Positions 9,272 to 17,250 of a stretch of DNA of 64,000 nt are shown here, in pieces. How positions within the stretch are numbered: the first letter of the stretch is position 1; each line of letters opens with the position of its first letter. The translations under genes and the position numbers were made by a program. The stretch comes from BOG-931 sp963761525. Its GTDB lineage: Bacteria; Pseudomonadota; Alphaproteobacteria; Rhizobiales; Xanthobacteraceae. Below the pieces are notes generated by a model. That model saw only the letters and a list, made by a program, of their open reading frames with translations. It was not told the DNA's origin and did not search any database. The stretch lies in the NCBI GenBank assembly GCA_963761525.1, contig CAVXHG010000008.1:434001-498000 (forward strand). The letters are read 5' to 3'.

Positions 9272-10165
9272 TTAGCTTAGTACGCCGTACTTCTTGAACC
9301 AGGCCGTCATCTTGGCCCAGCCGTCTTCGGCCGCTTCCTTGCGATAGCTCGGACGATAGTCGGCGACGAAGCCATGTGGGGCGCCCGGATATTCATGGAA
9401 TTCGGCGGTCTTGCCGGCGGCCTTGAGCGCGTCTTCCATCTGCTTGACCTGATCCGGTGTGATGCCGGTGTCTGCTTCGCCATAGAGGCCGAGCACAGGC
9501 TCTTTCACTTCCGGGGCAAGCTCGATCGAGCTCTTCGGCGCTGCGTCGTTCTTGTCGATCAGGGTGCCGTAAAACGCGACGCCGGCCTTCAGGTTCGGAT
9601 TGTGCGTCGAGTAGTGCCAAACGGTCCGGCCGCCGCGGCAGAAGCCCATGATGCCGAGCCGGCTGGTGTCGCCGCCCTGTGATTTCGCCCAGGCTACCGT
9701 CGCATCGAGGTCGGCGAACAGTTCGGTGTCGGTTTTGGCGTTCACGATCGGCATAAGCTGCTTCATGTCTTCGATCTTGGTCAGGTCGACGCCATTGGTT
9801 TCGGCGCGGAAATAATAATTCGGCGCGACGGCAAGGGCGCCGAGATGGCCGACGCGGCGGGTGATGTCCTTGACCCACTCGTGCAAGCCGAAAATCTCCA
9901 TGCAGACGAGAATGACCGGTGGGTTCTTCGCGTTTTCAGGGCGCGCGAAATAAACCGGCATGTTGCCGCCGGTGACGGCGACATTGGCCATGCCGGCATT
10001 GAGGCCCTTGGTATCGGTTTGAATGGCGTCGGCGCGGACCGGGCCGGCAGCGAGCGTGTAGCCGGCTGCCGCTGCGGCGGAACTGGACATAAAGCCACGC
10101 CGCGAAAGCGGCGGCATTACTTTCGACAAGCCGATAACGTCAGATGGAATTTGCCGGATATTCAT
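9272..10165 (-). CDS. Dienelactone hydrolase family protein, Tat-exported
   Basis: 297 residues. A twin-arginine signal (LSRRGFMSSSAAAAAGYTL, about 20-38) indicates folded export to the periplasm. The alpha/beta-hydrolase domain carries the DLH-type nucleophile GFCRGG, the acidic residue in GEAD and the histidine in APHGF, the Cys-Asp-His triad of carboxymethylenebutenolidase-like enzymes. The start at 10165 follows GGAGGAG; longer upstream in-frame sequence is not supported. It is divergent from the TetR-type regulator at 10346, whose operator lies about 140 bases upstream, so co-regulation is possible but weaker than for the TetR gene itself. The natural substrate is unknown. Confidence 0.85.
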   Translation of the reverse strand: MNIRQIPSDVIGLSKVMPPLSRRGFMSSSAAAAAGYTLAAGPVRADAIQTDTKGLNAGMANVAVTGGNMPVYFARPENAKNPPVILVCMEIFGLHEWVKDITRRVGHLGALAVAPNYYFRAETNGVDLTKIEDMKQLMPIVNAKTDTELFADLDATVAWAKSQGGDTSRLGIMGFCRGGRTVWHYSTHNPNLKAGVAFYGTLIDKNDAAPKSSIELAPEVKEPVLGLYGEADTGITPDQVKQMEDALKAAGKTAEFHEYPGAPHGFVADYRPSYRKEAAEDGWAKMTAWFKKYGVLS

Positions 10166-10270
10166 GGGTTCTCCTCCCGATGGGTTTGCCCCACCTTCGG
10201 CGGCCAGAATAGTGGGGCGGACGATTGCCGTATAGATGCGTGTGCGTTGCCGCAGGCCCTCAATAACAAA

Positions 10271-10321
10271 TTGAATTCTGCGTCTATTCCGCCTATTAAA
10301 AAATTCAAACGCAGGTTTGAA
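10271..10321 (+). promoter_or_regulatory. Promoter and operator of the TetR-type gene
   Basis: TTGAAT (10271-10276), 17 bases, TATTAA (10294-10299) fit a sigma-70 promoter. Directly after it, at 10304-10321, is the perfect inverted repeat TTCAAAC-GCAG-GTTTGAA, placed where a bound repressor would cover the transcription start. It ends 24 bases before the ATG at 10346. Confidence 0.72.
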
Positions 10322-10345
10322 AATGGAACCGGGAATGCTCCAATC

Positions 10346-10960
10346 ATGACGCGGCCTTCCGATATTACCCGCGAGCGGATCTTGAAGGCCGCTGAGCGGC
10401 TGTTCGCCGACCGCGGCTACGACGGTACCAGCATCCGCGCCATCGTCTCCAAGGCGAGGGTGAACCAGGCAGCCATCAATTATCACTTCGAAGGCAAGGA
10501 TGGTCTCTATCGCGAAGTGCTCCGGGCGGCGTTCCGGGCCATGACCGAAGATCAGCTCACCCACGGTGACGAGATGAAGGCCATGTCGCGGGAGGATGCG
10601 CTTGCCGCATTTGTTCGCCGGCAGTTACGGCCGCTCACCGCGCGCGATGAACTGAGCCGGCATTTGCGCATCTTCAACTGGGAAACGGTGCGGCCGACCC
10701 CGGTGTTCCGCAAGTTGATGAGCGAGGAAGCGTCCCCGTTCATGGGCCTTGCGGTGGATCTGGTCCGCCGGTTCCTGCCAGAGGCCGACCAGCGTACCCT
10801 CATGGTGGCCGCGGTCTGGCTGCTTGGCCAATGCAGCGTTTTCGTCCGCAATCGCGAGCAACTGGCAGGGCCGCCGATCAGCCTGTCGCTTGATGCCGAC
10901 TCGGCTGAATGGCTGGCGCGGATGATCAGTGCCTGGACTGTCAGCGGTCTTGGCGCTTAG
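10346..10960 (+). CDS. TetR/AcrR-family regulator (CerR/DUF1956-like C-terminal domain)
   Basis: 204 residues. The N-terminal HTH domain is clear: ITRERILKAAERLFADRGYDGTSIRAIV then NQAAINYHFEGKDGLYREVL, with the NYHF recognition element at about 44-47. The C-terminal ligand domain (LRIFNWETVRPTPVF..., MVAAVWLLGQCSVFVRNRE) resembles the CerR/DUF1956 group, often linked to efflux control, although no pump gene lies here. The ATG at 10346 is chosen because the HTH domain begins there; upstream in-frame codons cross the promoter. Matching 18-bp inverted repeats upstream of this gene and of the 11110 gene suggest that it represses both. Confidence 0.88.
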   Translation: MTRPSDITRERILKAAERLFADRGYDGTSIRAIVSKARVNQAAINYHFEGKDGLYREVLRAAFRAMTEDQLTHGDEMKAMSREDALAAFVRRQLRPLTARDELSRHLRIFNWETVRPTPVFRKLMSEEASPFMGLAVDLVRRFLPEADQRTLMVAAVWLLGQCSVFVRNREQLAGPPISLSLDADSAEWLARMISAWTVSGLGA

Positions 10961-11063
10961 GGGGCGCCCAGGGGGGCTTGGCGCCTAGGGACATGGAAAA
11001 CCGGCCGTTGCCCCAAAAATTCCTTTTTGTCGGCTAGTGGCCGCCCAGAACACATGTTTGAAA

Positions 11064-11081
11064 TTCAATCGCGCGTTTGAA
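11064..11081 (+). promoter_or_regulatory. Second operator-like inverted repeat for the TetR regulator
   Basis: TTCAATC-GCGC-GTTTGAA: same 7-4-7 layout as the repeat at 10304, with a single mismatch between arms. It lies 28 bases before the proposed ATG at 11110. Confidence 0.65.
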
Positions 11082-11109
11082 AAATGAATCGGGCTCATGG
11101 AGCATGGTT

Positions 11110-11835
11110 ATGGAGCATAACGGATTGGTCAAAGCCGAGGTTGCGCCATACGTTTCGCCCTTTCCCCCACCTTTGCACCGGCGCTTCCTCCACAAGCTGG
11201 TGATCGACGTCCTGCCGGCCGTTTTAACCAGCGTAATCGGCGGTTTCCTGGTTACCCAATACCAGTTCAGCCATTCGGCGGTGCTGCATCCTGTGGCCGA
11301 ACAAGCCGCCCCCGCTTCGGCGGAAATGGTCAAGCTGGTCAACGACGAGCACGGCGCGATCATGAATTACCTCAAGGCGCAAACCGCCGCCGAGAAAGCG
11401 CGCAATTCATCGGCTGACGCGGCCGATGCCCGGGCCGTCGCCGACGCCAAGTTAGCGTCCGACAAGGCGGCGGCGGACAAGCTGGCCGCGGAAGTGCTGG
11501 CCGCGACGTCCGCCAAGGCTATGCCTACGGTCGTTGTCACCGCCAAGGCTGCGGCTTCTCGCAAGGTTGTCACGGTAGCCGCGGCAGCGCCGACGCAGCC
11601 GCTGATGGTTGCGCAAGTGATACCGGACGCCGCTCCGGCGCCGGTGCAACAGCCTAAGTCGCTGCTGGCCAAGACGCTCGACATCAAGGATCACGTCGTT
11701 GCGGTGACAAGCCACGCAGCCTGGACCGCCGTAACTGCGATCGGCAGCCTGCCGTCGTGGATCGCCTCGATGCGCGACCGCGGTGGTGACACGAACACAG
11801 CGCCGAGTTCGGGCGGGCAGTCGTTCACATCCTGA
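11110..11835 (+). CDS. Single-pass membrane protein with Ala-rich helical region
   Basis: 241 residues. A cytoplasmic N-terminus (MEHNGLVKAEVAPYVSPFPPP) precedes one transmembrane helix (VIDVLPAVLTSVIGGFLV). Then comes an Ala-rich, charged region likely to form a long helix (AQTAAEKARNSSADAADARA...), a Pro/Val stretch, and a conserved-looking C-terminal segment KSLLAKTLDIKDHVVAVTSHA. The ATG at 11110 has GGAG seven bases upstream; ATG at 11104 is too close to it. I do not recognise the family. The operator at 11064 suggests control by the neighbouring TetR-type protein, so it may be part of an envelope response, but no function can be assigned. Confidence 0.6.
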   Translation: MEHNGLVKAEVAPYVSPFPPPLHRRFLHKLVIDVLPAVLTSVIGGFLVTQYQFSHSAVLHPVAEQAAPASAEMVKLVNDEHGAIMNYLKAQTAAEKARNSSADAADARAVADAKLASDKAAADKLAAEVLAATSAKAMPTVVVTAKAAASRKVVTVAAAAPTQPLMVAQVIPDAAPAPVQQPKSLLAKTLDIKDHVVAVTSHAAWTAVTAIGSLPSWIASMRDRGGDTNTAPSSGGQSFTS

Positions 11836-11852
11836 GTCGCCAGAGCATGGCT

Positions 11853-12371
11853 CTAGAGTGAAACAGGCGTGCCCATGAAATCGCGCTTGCCTACTTCGAC
11901 GCCGCAGTGGCGCAGGATGTCGTAAGCGGTGGTGCAGTGGAAATAGAAATTCGGCAGCGAATTTCCCAACAGGAGCGACTGCCCGGTGAAGTCCCGGGTC
12001 GCGCCGCTCGGAAAGGTGATCTTGATTGCCTTGTCCTCGGTGCCGTCGATCTGAGCGGCCTTGAAACTCTTCACGAAGTCCACGGCCTTGCCAATCCGCT
12101 CGCGCAATTCGGTGAAGCTCGCTTCGTTGTTGTCGAACTTCAATGGCTCGGCACCGGCCAATCTCGCCGCCGCATTGACCGCGTGATCGGTTGCGGCGCG
12201 TACCTGACGCACCAGCGGAAACATGTCGGGAGACAGCCGCGCGTCAAGCAGCGCCGCTGGCTCGATCTTTTTCGCCTCGCAATGGGCGGCTGCTTTTTCG
12301 AGAACGGTGGAAAGCGCGGTCAGGAATTGCACGAAGATCGGCACCGAGATTTTGAACATCGAAACGGACAT
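11853..12371 (-). CDS. DUF1993 family protein
   Basis: 172 residues, nearly all helical: MSVSMFKISVPIFVQFLTALSTVLEKA, LSPDMFPLVRQVRAATDHAVNAAARLAG, then ...SLLLGNSLPNFYFHCTTAYDILRHCGVEVGKRDFMG. This matches the DUF1993 family (DinB-like four-helix bundle), for which I know of no established activity. It converges with the membrane-protein gene at 11110. An AAAGGG sequence precedes the start. The family call is confident; the role is unknown. Confidence 0.85.
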   Translation of the reverse strand: MSVSMFKISVPIFVQFLTALSTVLEKAAAHCEAKKIEPAALLDARLSPDMFPLVRQVRAATDHAVNAAARLAGAEPLKFDNNEASFTELRERIGKAVDFVKSFKAAQIDGTEDKAIKITFPSGATRDFTGQSLLLGNSLPNFYFHCTTAYDILRHCGVEVGKRDFMGTPVSL

Positions 12372-12725
12372 GGCGCACCCTTTGTTTCAATAGCGGGCAA
12401 ATCTACCGATTTTCGCGCCTACAATGAATGGTCTCCGGATGCTGGAAAGGTCCGGTTGGGCGCACGCCGAAACCGCCATATTGGCGGTCGTGGATGCCCG
12501 CCGTACGGAAAACTACGAGTTGTTCACTCTATGACAAGTCATTGATGCATAAGGGCAACAGGTTGGGCATTTCCTGTGCGTTGCGGCTTGCCGGGTGTAA
12601 GATTCGTAGCTAATCCAGTGCTGTGCTGCTGCGGGGGAACCCTTGCGCTGGTCACTACGTTTGGTTGTGTGCACGTCCATTTCAATCAAGTGCAAGTAGC
12701 AGTCACGTCGCCTTGGAGGGTTTGA
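12372..12725. other. Intergenic region, 354 bases
   Basis: No convincing coding frame. It holds a 17-bp palindrome ACCGCCA-TAT-TGGCGGT at 12472-12488 of unknown role, and the strong GGAGG ribosome-binding site of the next gene near its end. Confidence 0.5.
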
Positions 12726-13445
12726 ATGCGGTCTGGCGGGAATTTCCATCCCGAATGGGGCTATCTTGCCCCAGCGCCGAGCTTTATGCGCACGGCTCGC
12801 ATTGTCGTCGTCGCTACCGCAATCGGCGCCACCGCTGGTGCCGGCGTGGTACTGACGCTTGCCGGCTCTGGCAACAATCCCGGCCTCCAGGCCGATACCG
12901 GGAAATCTCTCGTCGTTGTGCGTTCGTTGGTGCAGCCAGCCGAAGCGGCCACCGCGACAACGGAGCCGCGTGTTGCGCCAGTCGCCTCCGCCGCTCCGGT
13001 CGCTACGCCCGTCGTAACGCCGCAACCGATAGAAGCGACTGGGCAACCTTCGCTGGCAAGTGCGCGGCCCCAAAGCGGCAGTCTCACGCCGCCGCCGCCC
13101 GCCGCGCAGGTTTCGGGGCCGGCATCGAGCGAGTCGCGTGCGGCTTCCACGTCGGCGGTGCCGGCGAGTGTGGCGGCGCTTGCCGAAATGCCGCCAGTGA
13201 CCGACGTGTCGCCAGCGTCGTCAACCAGCCAGGCCTTGTTTACGCCGGACCAGACCGGCGCGGCTAAACTCGGCGGCAAGCCATTCGCCGCGGCGCCAAC
13301 GTCGCAATCTCCCGTAGCCCAGACCGCGCTACCGGCAGCGCATGTTCAGCCAACGACGGCTGTGTCTGCGAAGAAGAAGACCGAAGAGCAGGGGCTGGGC
13401 CCATTGCTGCGCCATCTGTTCACCGCGCGCGCTGGCAACACTTAG
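12726..13445 (+). CDS. Single-pass membrane protein with Ala/Pro/Ser-rich exported region
   Basis: 239 residues: a short N-terminus (MRSGGNFHPEWGYLAPAP), one transmembrane helix at about 22-46 (TARIVVVATAIGATAGAGVVLTL), then a low-complexity Ala/Pro/Thr/Ser region to a basic C-terminal segment (KKKTEEQGLGPLLRHLFTARAG). GGAGGG lies a few bases before the ATG. The block KSLVVVRSLVQPAEAA just after the helix resembles QSHVVVRSAPDVAQP in the protein at 17415, so the two may be distant paralogues. Similar proteins are common in Bradyrhizobium-like genomes; function is unknown. Confidence 0.65.
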   Translation: MRSGGNFHPEWGYLAPAPSFMRTARIVVVATAIGATAGAGVVLTLAGSGNNPGLQADTGKSLVVVRSLVQPAEAATATTEPRVAPVASAAPVATPVVTPQPIEATGQPSLASARPQSGSLTPPPPAAQVSGPASSESRAASTSAVPASVAALAEMPPVTDVSPASSTSQALFTPDQTGAAKLGGKPFAAAPTSQSPVAQTALPAAHVQPTTAVSAKKKTEEQGLGPLLRHLFTARAGNT

Positions 13446-13530
13446 TCATTATTTGCCTTGAGCTGATCTTCCCGGAAGACTGGTTTCAGCCCGGCCAAAC
13501 CCAAGGGCACACTTTCCCCAGATCATCCTC

Positions 13531-13563
13531 CAAACAAAACCGCCCGCCGGTGAGGGCGGGCGG
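13531..13563 (-). terminator. Terminator of the secreted-protein gene at 13591
   Basis: Nine-base perfect stem CCGCCCGCC / GGCGGGCGG with loop GGTGAG. Read on the minus strand it is followed by TTTTGTTTGG. It ends 27 bases past the stop codon. Confidence 0.75.
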
Positions 13564-13590
13564 CGATCTGATCAACAAGTGGCCGTTGGC

Positions 13591-13836
13591 TTAATTATAC
13601 CAGCCTTTGCACCACTTGTGTGCCATCGCATAGGTGCCCTTGCTCTGGGATGCATCCCAGCTGTTGACCTTCACCCAAAGCACCTGGCTCGCTCCCCAAG
13701 GCTTCGCGGTGTGGTCGTAGTAGGCGCGGCAATAGCCGGTGTCCTTGAACTTGACCACAGCAAAGTCCGCACGCGCCGGGCCAGTCGCGGCAAAACCGAG
13801 TGCCAATACGCTCATTGCAAACACGAAACGCTTCAT
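13591..13836 (-). CDS. Small secreted protein, paralogue of the 14011 gene
   Basis: 81 residues. A clear signal peptide, MKRFVFAMSVLALGFAATGPARA, is followed by DFAVVKFKDTGYCRAYYDHTAKPWGASQ and a Trp-rich end (AHKWCKGWYN). The ATG at 13836 has GGGAG upstream. The mature N-terminus aligns with the next gene upstream (DFALVRWDDGDCRIWWEASATPWGAG), including the CR, the acidic/aromatic cluster and PWGA, so the two are tandem paralogues. The mature protein has two cysteines that could pair. No function is known to me. Confidence 0.72.
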   Translation of the reverse strand: MKRFVFAMSVLALGFAATGPARADFAVVKFKDTGYCRAYYDHTAKPWGASQVLWVKVNSWDASQSKGTYAMAHKWCKGWYN

Positions 13837-14010
13837 TTGACAGCTCCCTCTTACGCCCCTGAAAGGGCCATTATCCAATAATCCGCGTCCTCGTCTGGGA
13901 CAAGCCTATTAAGGACGCACGTGACTTGGTGTCGTGCAGCCGGACGACGGTTCAAGGAAGCGGCGCAGGTTCTGTCTGCAGGTCCTGTCTGAGTGTTTGC
14001 TCAGTGGATA

Positions 14011-14241
14011 CTATCGACAGGTCCCTGTTTGCTCGGCCTGGTTTAAGACTGCAGAGGCCGTCGAGTAGTCGGGAGCGGTGGCTATCTTTTCCCAACCAGC
14101 GCCCCAAGGCGTTGCGCTTGCTTCCCACCAGATCCGGCAATCGCCATCGTCCCACCTGACCAGGGCGAAGTCGGCCCATGCCGGCGTGGTCGCTGCGAGG
14201 CCGAGGGTCACAACACCGATTGCCAATGCAAAACGTTTCAT
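14011..14241 (-). CDS. Small secreted protein, paralogue of the 13591 gene
   Basis: 76 residues with signal peptide MKRFALAIGVVTLGLAATTPAWA and mature start DFALVRWDDGDCRIWWEASATPWGAGWEKIA, ending QAEQTGTCR. Two cysteines (in DCR and TCR) may form a disulfide. The start at 14241 follows a GGGAGCG sequence. It stands 174 bases upstream of its paralogue on the same strand, and both signal peptides begin MKRF. Unknown function; a periplasmic or secreted role is inferred from the signal peptide. Confidence 0.7.
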   Translation of the reverse strand: MKRFALAIGVVTLGLAATTPAWADFALVRWDDGDCRIWWEASATPWGAGWEKIATAPDYSTASAVLNQAEQTGTCR

Positions 14242-14374
14242 CGTCCGCTCCCTGTTGTGCCCGCCCAGGAACTTTTGGATAGTACCGGCCTGAATAAACG
14301 TCGGACGGCCCGTCTGGTTCGCTGCCATTTGGCCGCAACTTGGCCGGGCCTGAACAAAACATAAGGAGACACTG

Positions 14375-14572
14375 ATGCCGGAAGTTGTTGTCTATATTCT
14401 CGAAGGCCGTACCCTCGAGCAGAAGCGCGGGTTAGTGAAGGACATCACTGCTGCGGTGGTAAAGAATGCGAACACCACGCCCGAACAGGTCACGGTGTCG
14501 CTGGTCGAAACCCCCAAGAATTCTAAAGGCAAGGGTGGGGTGCTGTTCAGCGAGATGCCGGCACGCCAGTAA
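14375..14572 (+). CDS. 4-oxalocrotonate tautomerase family protein
   Basis: 65 residues, the usual size for this family of small hexameric tautomerases. After Met removal the catalytic Pro1 is exposed (MPEVVVYILEGRTLEQKRGLVKDI), and the beta-alpha-beta pattern continues through VKNANTTPEQVTVSLVE. AAGGAGA lies at good spacing before the ATG. Family members tautomerise 2-hydroxymuconate-type dienols or act on halogenated acids; no meta-cleavage gene set is nearby, so the substrate is open. A strong terminator follows. Confidence 0.9.
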   Translation: MPEVVVYILEGRTLEQKRGLVKDITAAVVKNANTTPEQVTVSLVETPKNSKGKGGVLFSEMPARQ

Positions 14573-14602
14573 GGCCGCTCAAAGCACTCAATTCAGAGAC
14601 CT

Positions 14603-14640
14603 AAAGGCCGCCATGCAATTGCGCATGGCGGCCTTTGTCG
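14603..14640 (+). terminator. Terminator of the tautomerase gene
   Basis: Fourteen-base stem (AAAGGCCGCCATGC / GCATGGCGGCCTTT) with loop AATTGC, 30 bases past the tautomerase stop; the right arm ends in TTT and TGTCGTTT follows. Confidence 0.75.
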
Positions 14641-14783
14641 TTTGGCCGTGGCCGGCCAAGCCACGGAAATATCCACAGAAATAGCCGTTAATGCAACGCA
14701 CAAATTTCTTGCTGCATTGCGATAAATCCGGGATAATTGGGTTGAGTTAGCGCGCCCCGACAATAGAGAACAAGGACTTAAGA

Positions 14784-15095
14784 ATGAGCGACGTTTGGGA
14801 CACAAAGGATGGCCGCCGCCGGGTCCGCCAAGATCCACCGACGCTCGAAGAGGCGGTGCTCGCCGCACAAGGTCTGAGCGAAGAGCTTGCCGAGCAGATT
14901 GAGATCGTCGCTTCGTTGATGGAGGTGTCGACCGACGAAGCGAGGGGCGCCGTGCTGCGCATGGGGCAGCGCAAGGATGTCACCAGCCGCCTGACTATTG
15001 TCGGCCGGGTCGGCGCACCGCGCGCCGTCGTCGTCGAACGCCGCATTACGCGGCGTCCGCTGCGCACCGGTACAACCGGTACAATCAGCCGCTGA
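14784..15095 (+). CDS. Conserved hypothetical protein of Rhizobiales type
   Basis: 103 residues. It begins MSDVWDTKDGRRRVRQDPPTLEEAVLAAQGL, a start I associate with a small soluble protein conserved in Rhizobiales, followed by a helical acidic section and a basic, arginine-rich C-terminus (VVVERRITRRPLR). AAGGAC precedes the ATG. The basic tail could bind nucleic acid, but this is speculation. It is followed 31 bases later by the convergent GlsB-like gene. Confidence 0.65.
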   Translation: MSDVWDTKDGRRRVRQDPPTLEEAVLAAQGLSEELAEQIEIVASLMEVSTDEARGAVLRMGQRKDVTSRLTIVGRVGAPRAVVVERRITRRPLRTGTTGTISR

Positions 15096-15126
15096 AGTTT
15101 CCTGGAATCTCAGCGGGCGGCGACGC

Positions 15127-15405
15127 TTAGGCTCGCCTGCTGGGATCGGGAATAATTCCCGCTGCGACCAGGCGGTTCCAGATGAAAAGTACCACCACCG
15201 CGCCGACGACCGAGGTGATGAGCCCGGCGCCTTGATCCGGGCCATAGTGGCCGATCGCTTGCCCGATGAAGGTGGCGAGGAAGGCGCCGACGATGCCGAG
15301 GATGGCCGTCAGAATAAACCCCGACGGATTGTTCGGTCCGGGCACCAGCCAGCGCGCGATGAGACCGGCAACAAATCCGATGATGATGGTCCAGATGAAG
15401 CCCAT
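15127..15405 (-). CDS. GlsB/YeaQ/YmgE family membrane protein
   Basis: 92 residues with three hydrophobic segments: GFIWTIIIGFVAGLIARWLVPG, GFILTAILGIVGAFLATFIG and GLITSVVGAVVVLFIWNRLV, matching the transglycosylase-associated (GlsB/YeaQ/YmgE) family of stress-induced inner-membrane proteins. I place the start at 15405 because GAGG lies seven bases upstream; ATG at 15417 is the alternative. Expression is often stress-linked in this family; no such signal is visible here. Confidence 0.85.
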   Translation of the reverse strand: MGFIWTIIIGFVAGLIARWLVPGPNNPSGFILTAILGIVGAFLATFIGQAIGHYGPDQGAGLITSVVGAVVVLFIWNRLVAAGIIPDPSRRA

Positions 15406-15568
15406 GGCGTACCTCATTCCTGCTTTGCCGAAGTAACGCTGCGTGAAGAAACGTAACCAATCCCAAATATGTGACGGCATTATCGCGTAAAGCGGCGGGC
15501 TGGGACAGGGGTAAGCATTGCCGTATGATACGGCATCCTTATTGCTGGGCTGGTTCAATAGGCCTGCG

Positions 15569-15877
15569 ATGACGACAAAGACCGTCGAAAAGCCGAGCAC
15601 CAAGGTAAAGCCGCAGACCAAGCGGCCGCCGCTCTATAAAGTCATCCTGCTCAACGACGATTACACGCCGCGTGAATTCGTCGTGCAGGTGCTCAAGGCG
15701 GTATTCCGCATGAACGAGAGTCAGGCCCATCGCGTGATGATGACCGCCCACCAGCGCGGGGCCTGTGTCATTGCGGTTTACACACGCGATGTTGCCGAGA
15801 CCAAGGCAAAAGAAGCGACTGAGCTTGGCAAGAGCAAAGGCTATCCGCTGTTCTTCACGACGGAGCCGGAAGAGTAG
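15569..15877 (+). CDS. clpS: ATP-dependent Clp protease adaptor ClpS2
   Basis: 102 residues. Delivers N-degron substrates to ClpAP in the cytosol. The ClpS core is plain: PPLYKVILLNDDYTPREFVVQVLKAVFRMNESQAHRVMMTAHQRG, then CVIAVYTRDVAETKAKEA. TPREFV...VLKAVF rather than TPMEFV...VLERFF places it with the second alphaproteobacterial paralogue, ClpS2, which is reported to have distinct substrate choice. The disordered N-terminus (TTKTVEKPSTKVKPQTKR) is the part that engages ClpA. The ATG at 15569 is preferred over 15518, which would add an unusual extension. clpA is not adjacent, as is common for clpS2. Confidence 0.9.
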   Translation: MTTKTVEKPSTKVKPQTKRPPLYKVILLNDDYTPREFVVQVLKAVFRMNESQAHRVMMTAHQRGACVIAVYTRDVAETKAKEATELGKSKGYPLFFTTEPEE

Positions 15878-16212
15878 GGCCTAAAGGTCCGCGACTTGGT
15901 CTGGAGCGCAATGGATTCGTTTCCGTCATAGTCGGCGGCTGTTGCCAAATCAGCACAGCTCTACAGAAAGCGAACTATGGCGTTAGTTTCGCTGATTTTA
16001 TGTATCCCTGTGTCCAAAAGTGCGCACCGTAGCCGGTGTCGAGAGAGGCGGATTCAGCTATTTTTCCAACTGGTTAGCGGCAGTGTGAGATAACCTTTGA
16101 CGCCGCTTCTATAGTGACAGCCAAAATTGGTTTTCGACGATTTCGCTGTATAGTTTCTCCAAGCTGCGTTGCTTTTTTTTGTTTGGTTTTTTTATTACTG
16201 GGGGGTGGTCTC
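15878..16212. other. Intergenic region, 335 bases
   Basis: No coding frame I can support. The last part before the barrel-protein gene is unusually T-rich (an eight-T and a seven-T run near 16164-16193), then a G run and a weak GGTGG ribosome-binding site. Confidence 0.5.
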
Positions 16213-16977
16213 ATGAAGAAGCTCGCTATTGCTGTGCTGGCGGCGCTCGGCGCGCTCGCTGTGCCTGCGTTCGCGGCGGACATGGCGCTGAAGGCGCCGC
16301 CGGTCGTTGCTCCGGTGTTTAACTGGACCGGCTGGTACGCGGGACTCAACGTCGGCGGCAGCTTCGGCGAAGCAAGGGATACGCTCAACGTTGCGGGCGG
16401 CGTGCCTGCGTCGAGTTCTACGTCCGCGCATCTCGACGGTGTGATCGGCGGTGGCCAGATTGGCTATAATTGGCTTTCAGGCAACACGCTGTTCGGGCTT
16501 GAGGCAGATATCCAAGGCAGCAGCGAGCGCAGCTCGGTTTCCGATCCCCTGATTATTCCGGCCGTTGGCTGCGCGCTTGCACCTTGCGGCACTGCCGGGT
16601 CCTTCAACGACAGAGAAAAGCTGCCATGGTTCGGCACCGTACGGGGACGGCTTGGCACTCTTGTGAGCCCGACTGTCCTGCTGTTTGTCTCGGGCGGCCT
16701 CGCCTACGGTCAAATCGACAGTGACACAAGCTTCACGCCAACCGGCGGCGCGGCGGTCGTCAATAATTTCACTACGACACGGGCTGGATGGACTGCCGGC
16801 GGCGGTGTTGAAGGCGTCGTGAGCGGCAATTGGACAGCCAAGCTCGAATATCTGTATCTGGATTTCGGGTCGTTCACGAATTCCTTCACGGTCGGGCCGC
16901 TTCTTACGCCGTTCGCGCTTTCTACCCATGTCACTGACAATATCGTGCGGGCCGGCGTAAACTATCACTTCCACTAA
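16213..16977 (+). CDS. Outer-membrane beta-barrel protein (Omp25/RopB-like porin family)
   Basis: 254 residues. Signal peptide MKKLAIAVLAALGALAVPAFA, then a mature start ADMALKAPP with FNWTGWYAGLNVGGSFG, the hallmark opening of the small eight-stranded barrels of Rhizobiales. Alternating strands follow (GVIGGGQIGYNWLSGNTLFGLEADIQGS, WFGTVRGRLGTLV, GWTAGGGVEGVVSGNWTAKLEYLYLDFGSF), ending NIVRAGVNYHFH with a C-terminal aromatic-rich strand as needed for BamA insertion. The ATG at 16213 is set by the signal peptide. A strong terminator follows. The role is structural or surface; a transport function is not evident. Confidence 0.9.
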   Translation: MKKLAIAVLAALGALAVPAFAADMALKAPPVVAPVFNWTGWYAGLNVGGSFGEARDTLNVAGGVPASSSTSAHLDGVIGGGQIGYNWLSGNTLFGLEADIQGSSERSSVSDPLIIPAVGCALAPCGTAGSFNDREKLPWFGTVRGRLGTLVSPTVLLFVSGGLAYGQIDSDTSFTPTGGAAVVNNFTTTRAGWTAGGGVEGVVSGNWTAKLEYLYLDFGSFTNSFTVGPLLTPFALSTHVTDNIVRAGVNYHFH

Positions 16978-17004
16978 GCGTCGGTTTAACGAGTGCGCAT
17001 TAGG

Positions 17005-17035
17005 AAAACGGCCCGCATCGCGGGCCGTTTTGTTT
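17005..17035 (+). terminator. Terminator of the outer-membrane protein gene
   Basis: Twelve-base perfect stem AAAACGGCCCGC / GCGGGCCGTTTT with a three-base loop, followed by TGTTTTG. The A-rich left arm means it could also act on the minus strand. Confidence 0.85.
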
Positions 17036-17100
17036 TGCTTCGATTATTCCATTCGAATATCAGAATGGCGCAAGCGCAACTAAGCGGAAAGCGCGCGAAA

Positions 17101-17250
17101 CTATTTGCCCTGAATTGAGAGGCCGCCCGGACCAACATTGATGTTCAGGCCCTCGGGCTGGTGACGATCCTGATAAAGCTGGTAGCCCAGCACGGCGACC
17201 ACGACCACCAGCGCGCCGATAATCAGATAAAACAGATTGCTGCGTGCCAC
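17101..17250 (-). CDS. Small single-pass membrane protein, GTG start
   Basis: 49 residues: ARSNLFYLIIGALVVVVAVLGYQLY (one membrane helix) then DRHQPEGLNINVGPGGLSIQGK. An AGGGGA sequence lies about eight bases upstream of the GTG, and no ATG is available in frame. The C-terminal NINVGPxGLSIQG block looks like a conserved feature of a small Bradyrhizobium-type protein. Function unknown. Confidence 0.65.
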   Translation of the reverse strand: MARSNLFYLIIGALVVVVAVLGYQLYQDRHQPEGLNINVGPGGLSIQGK

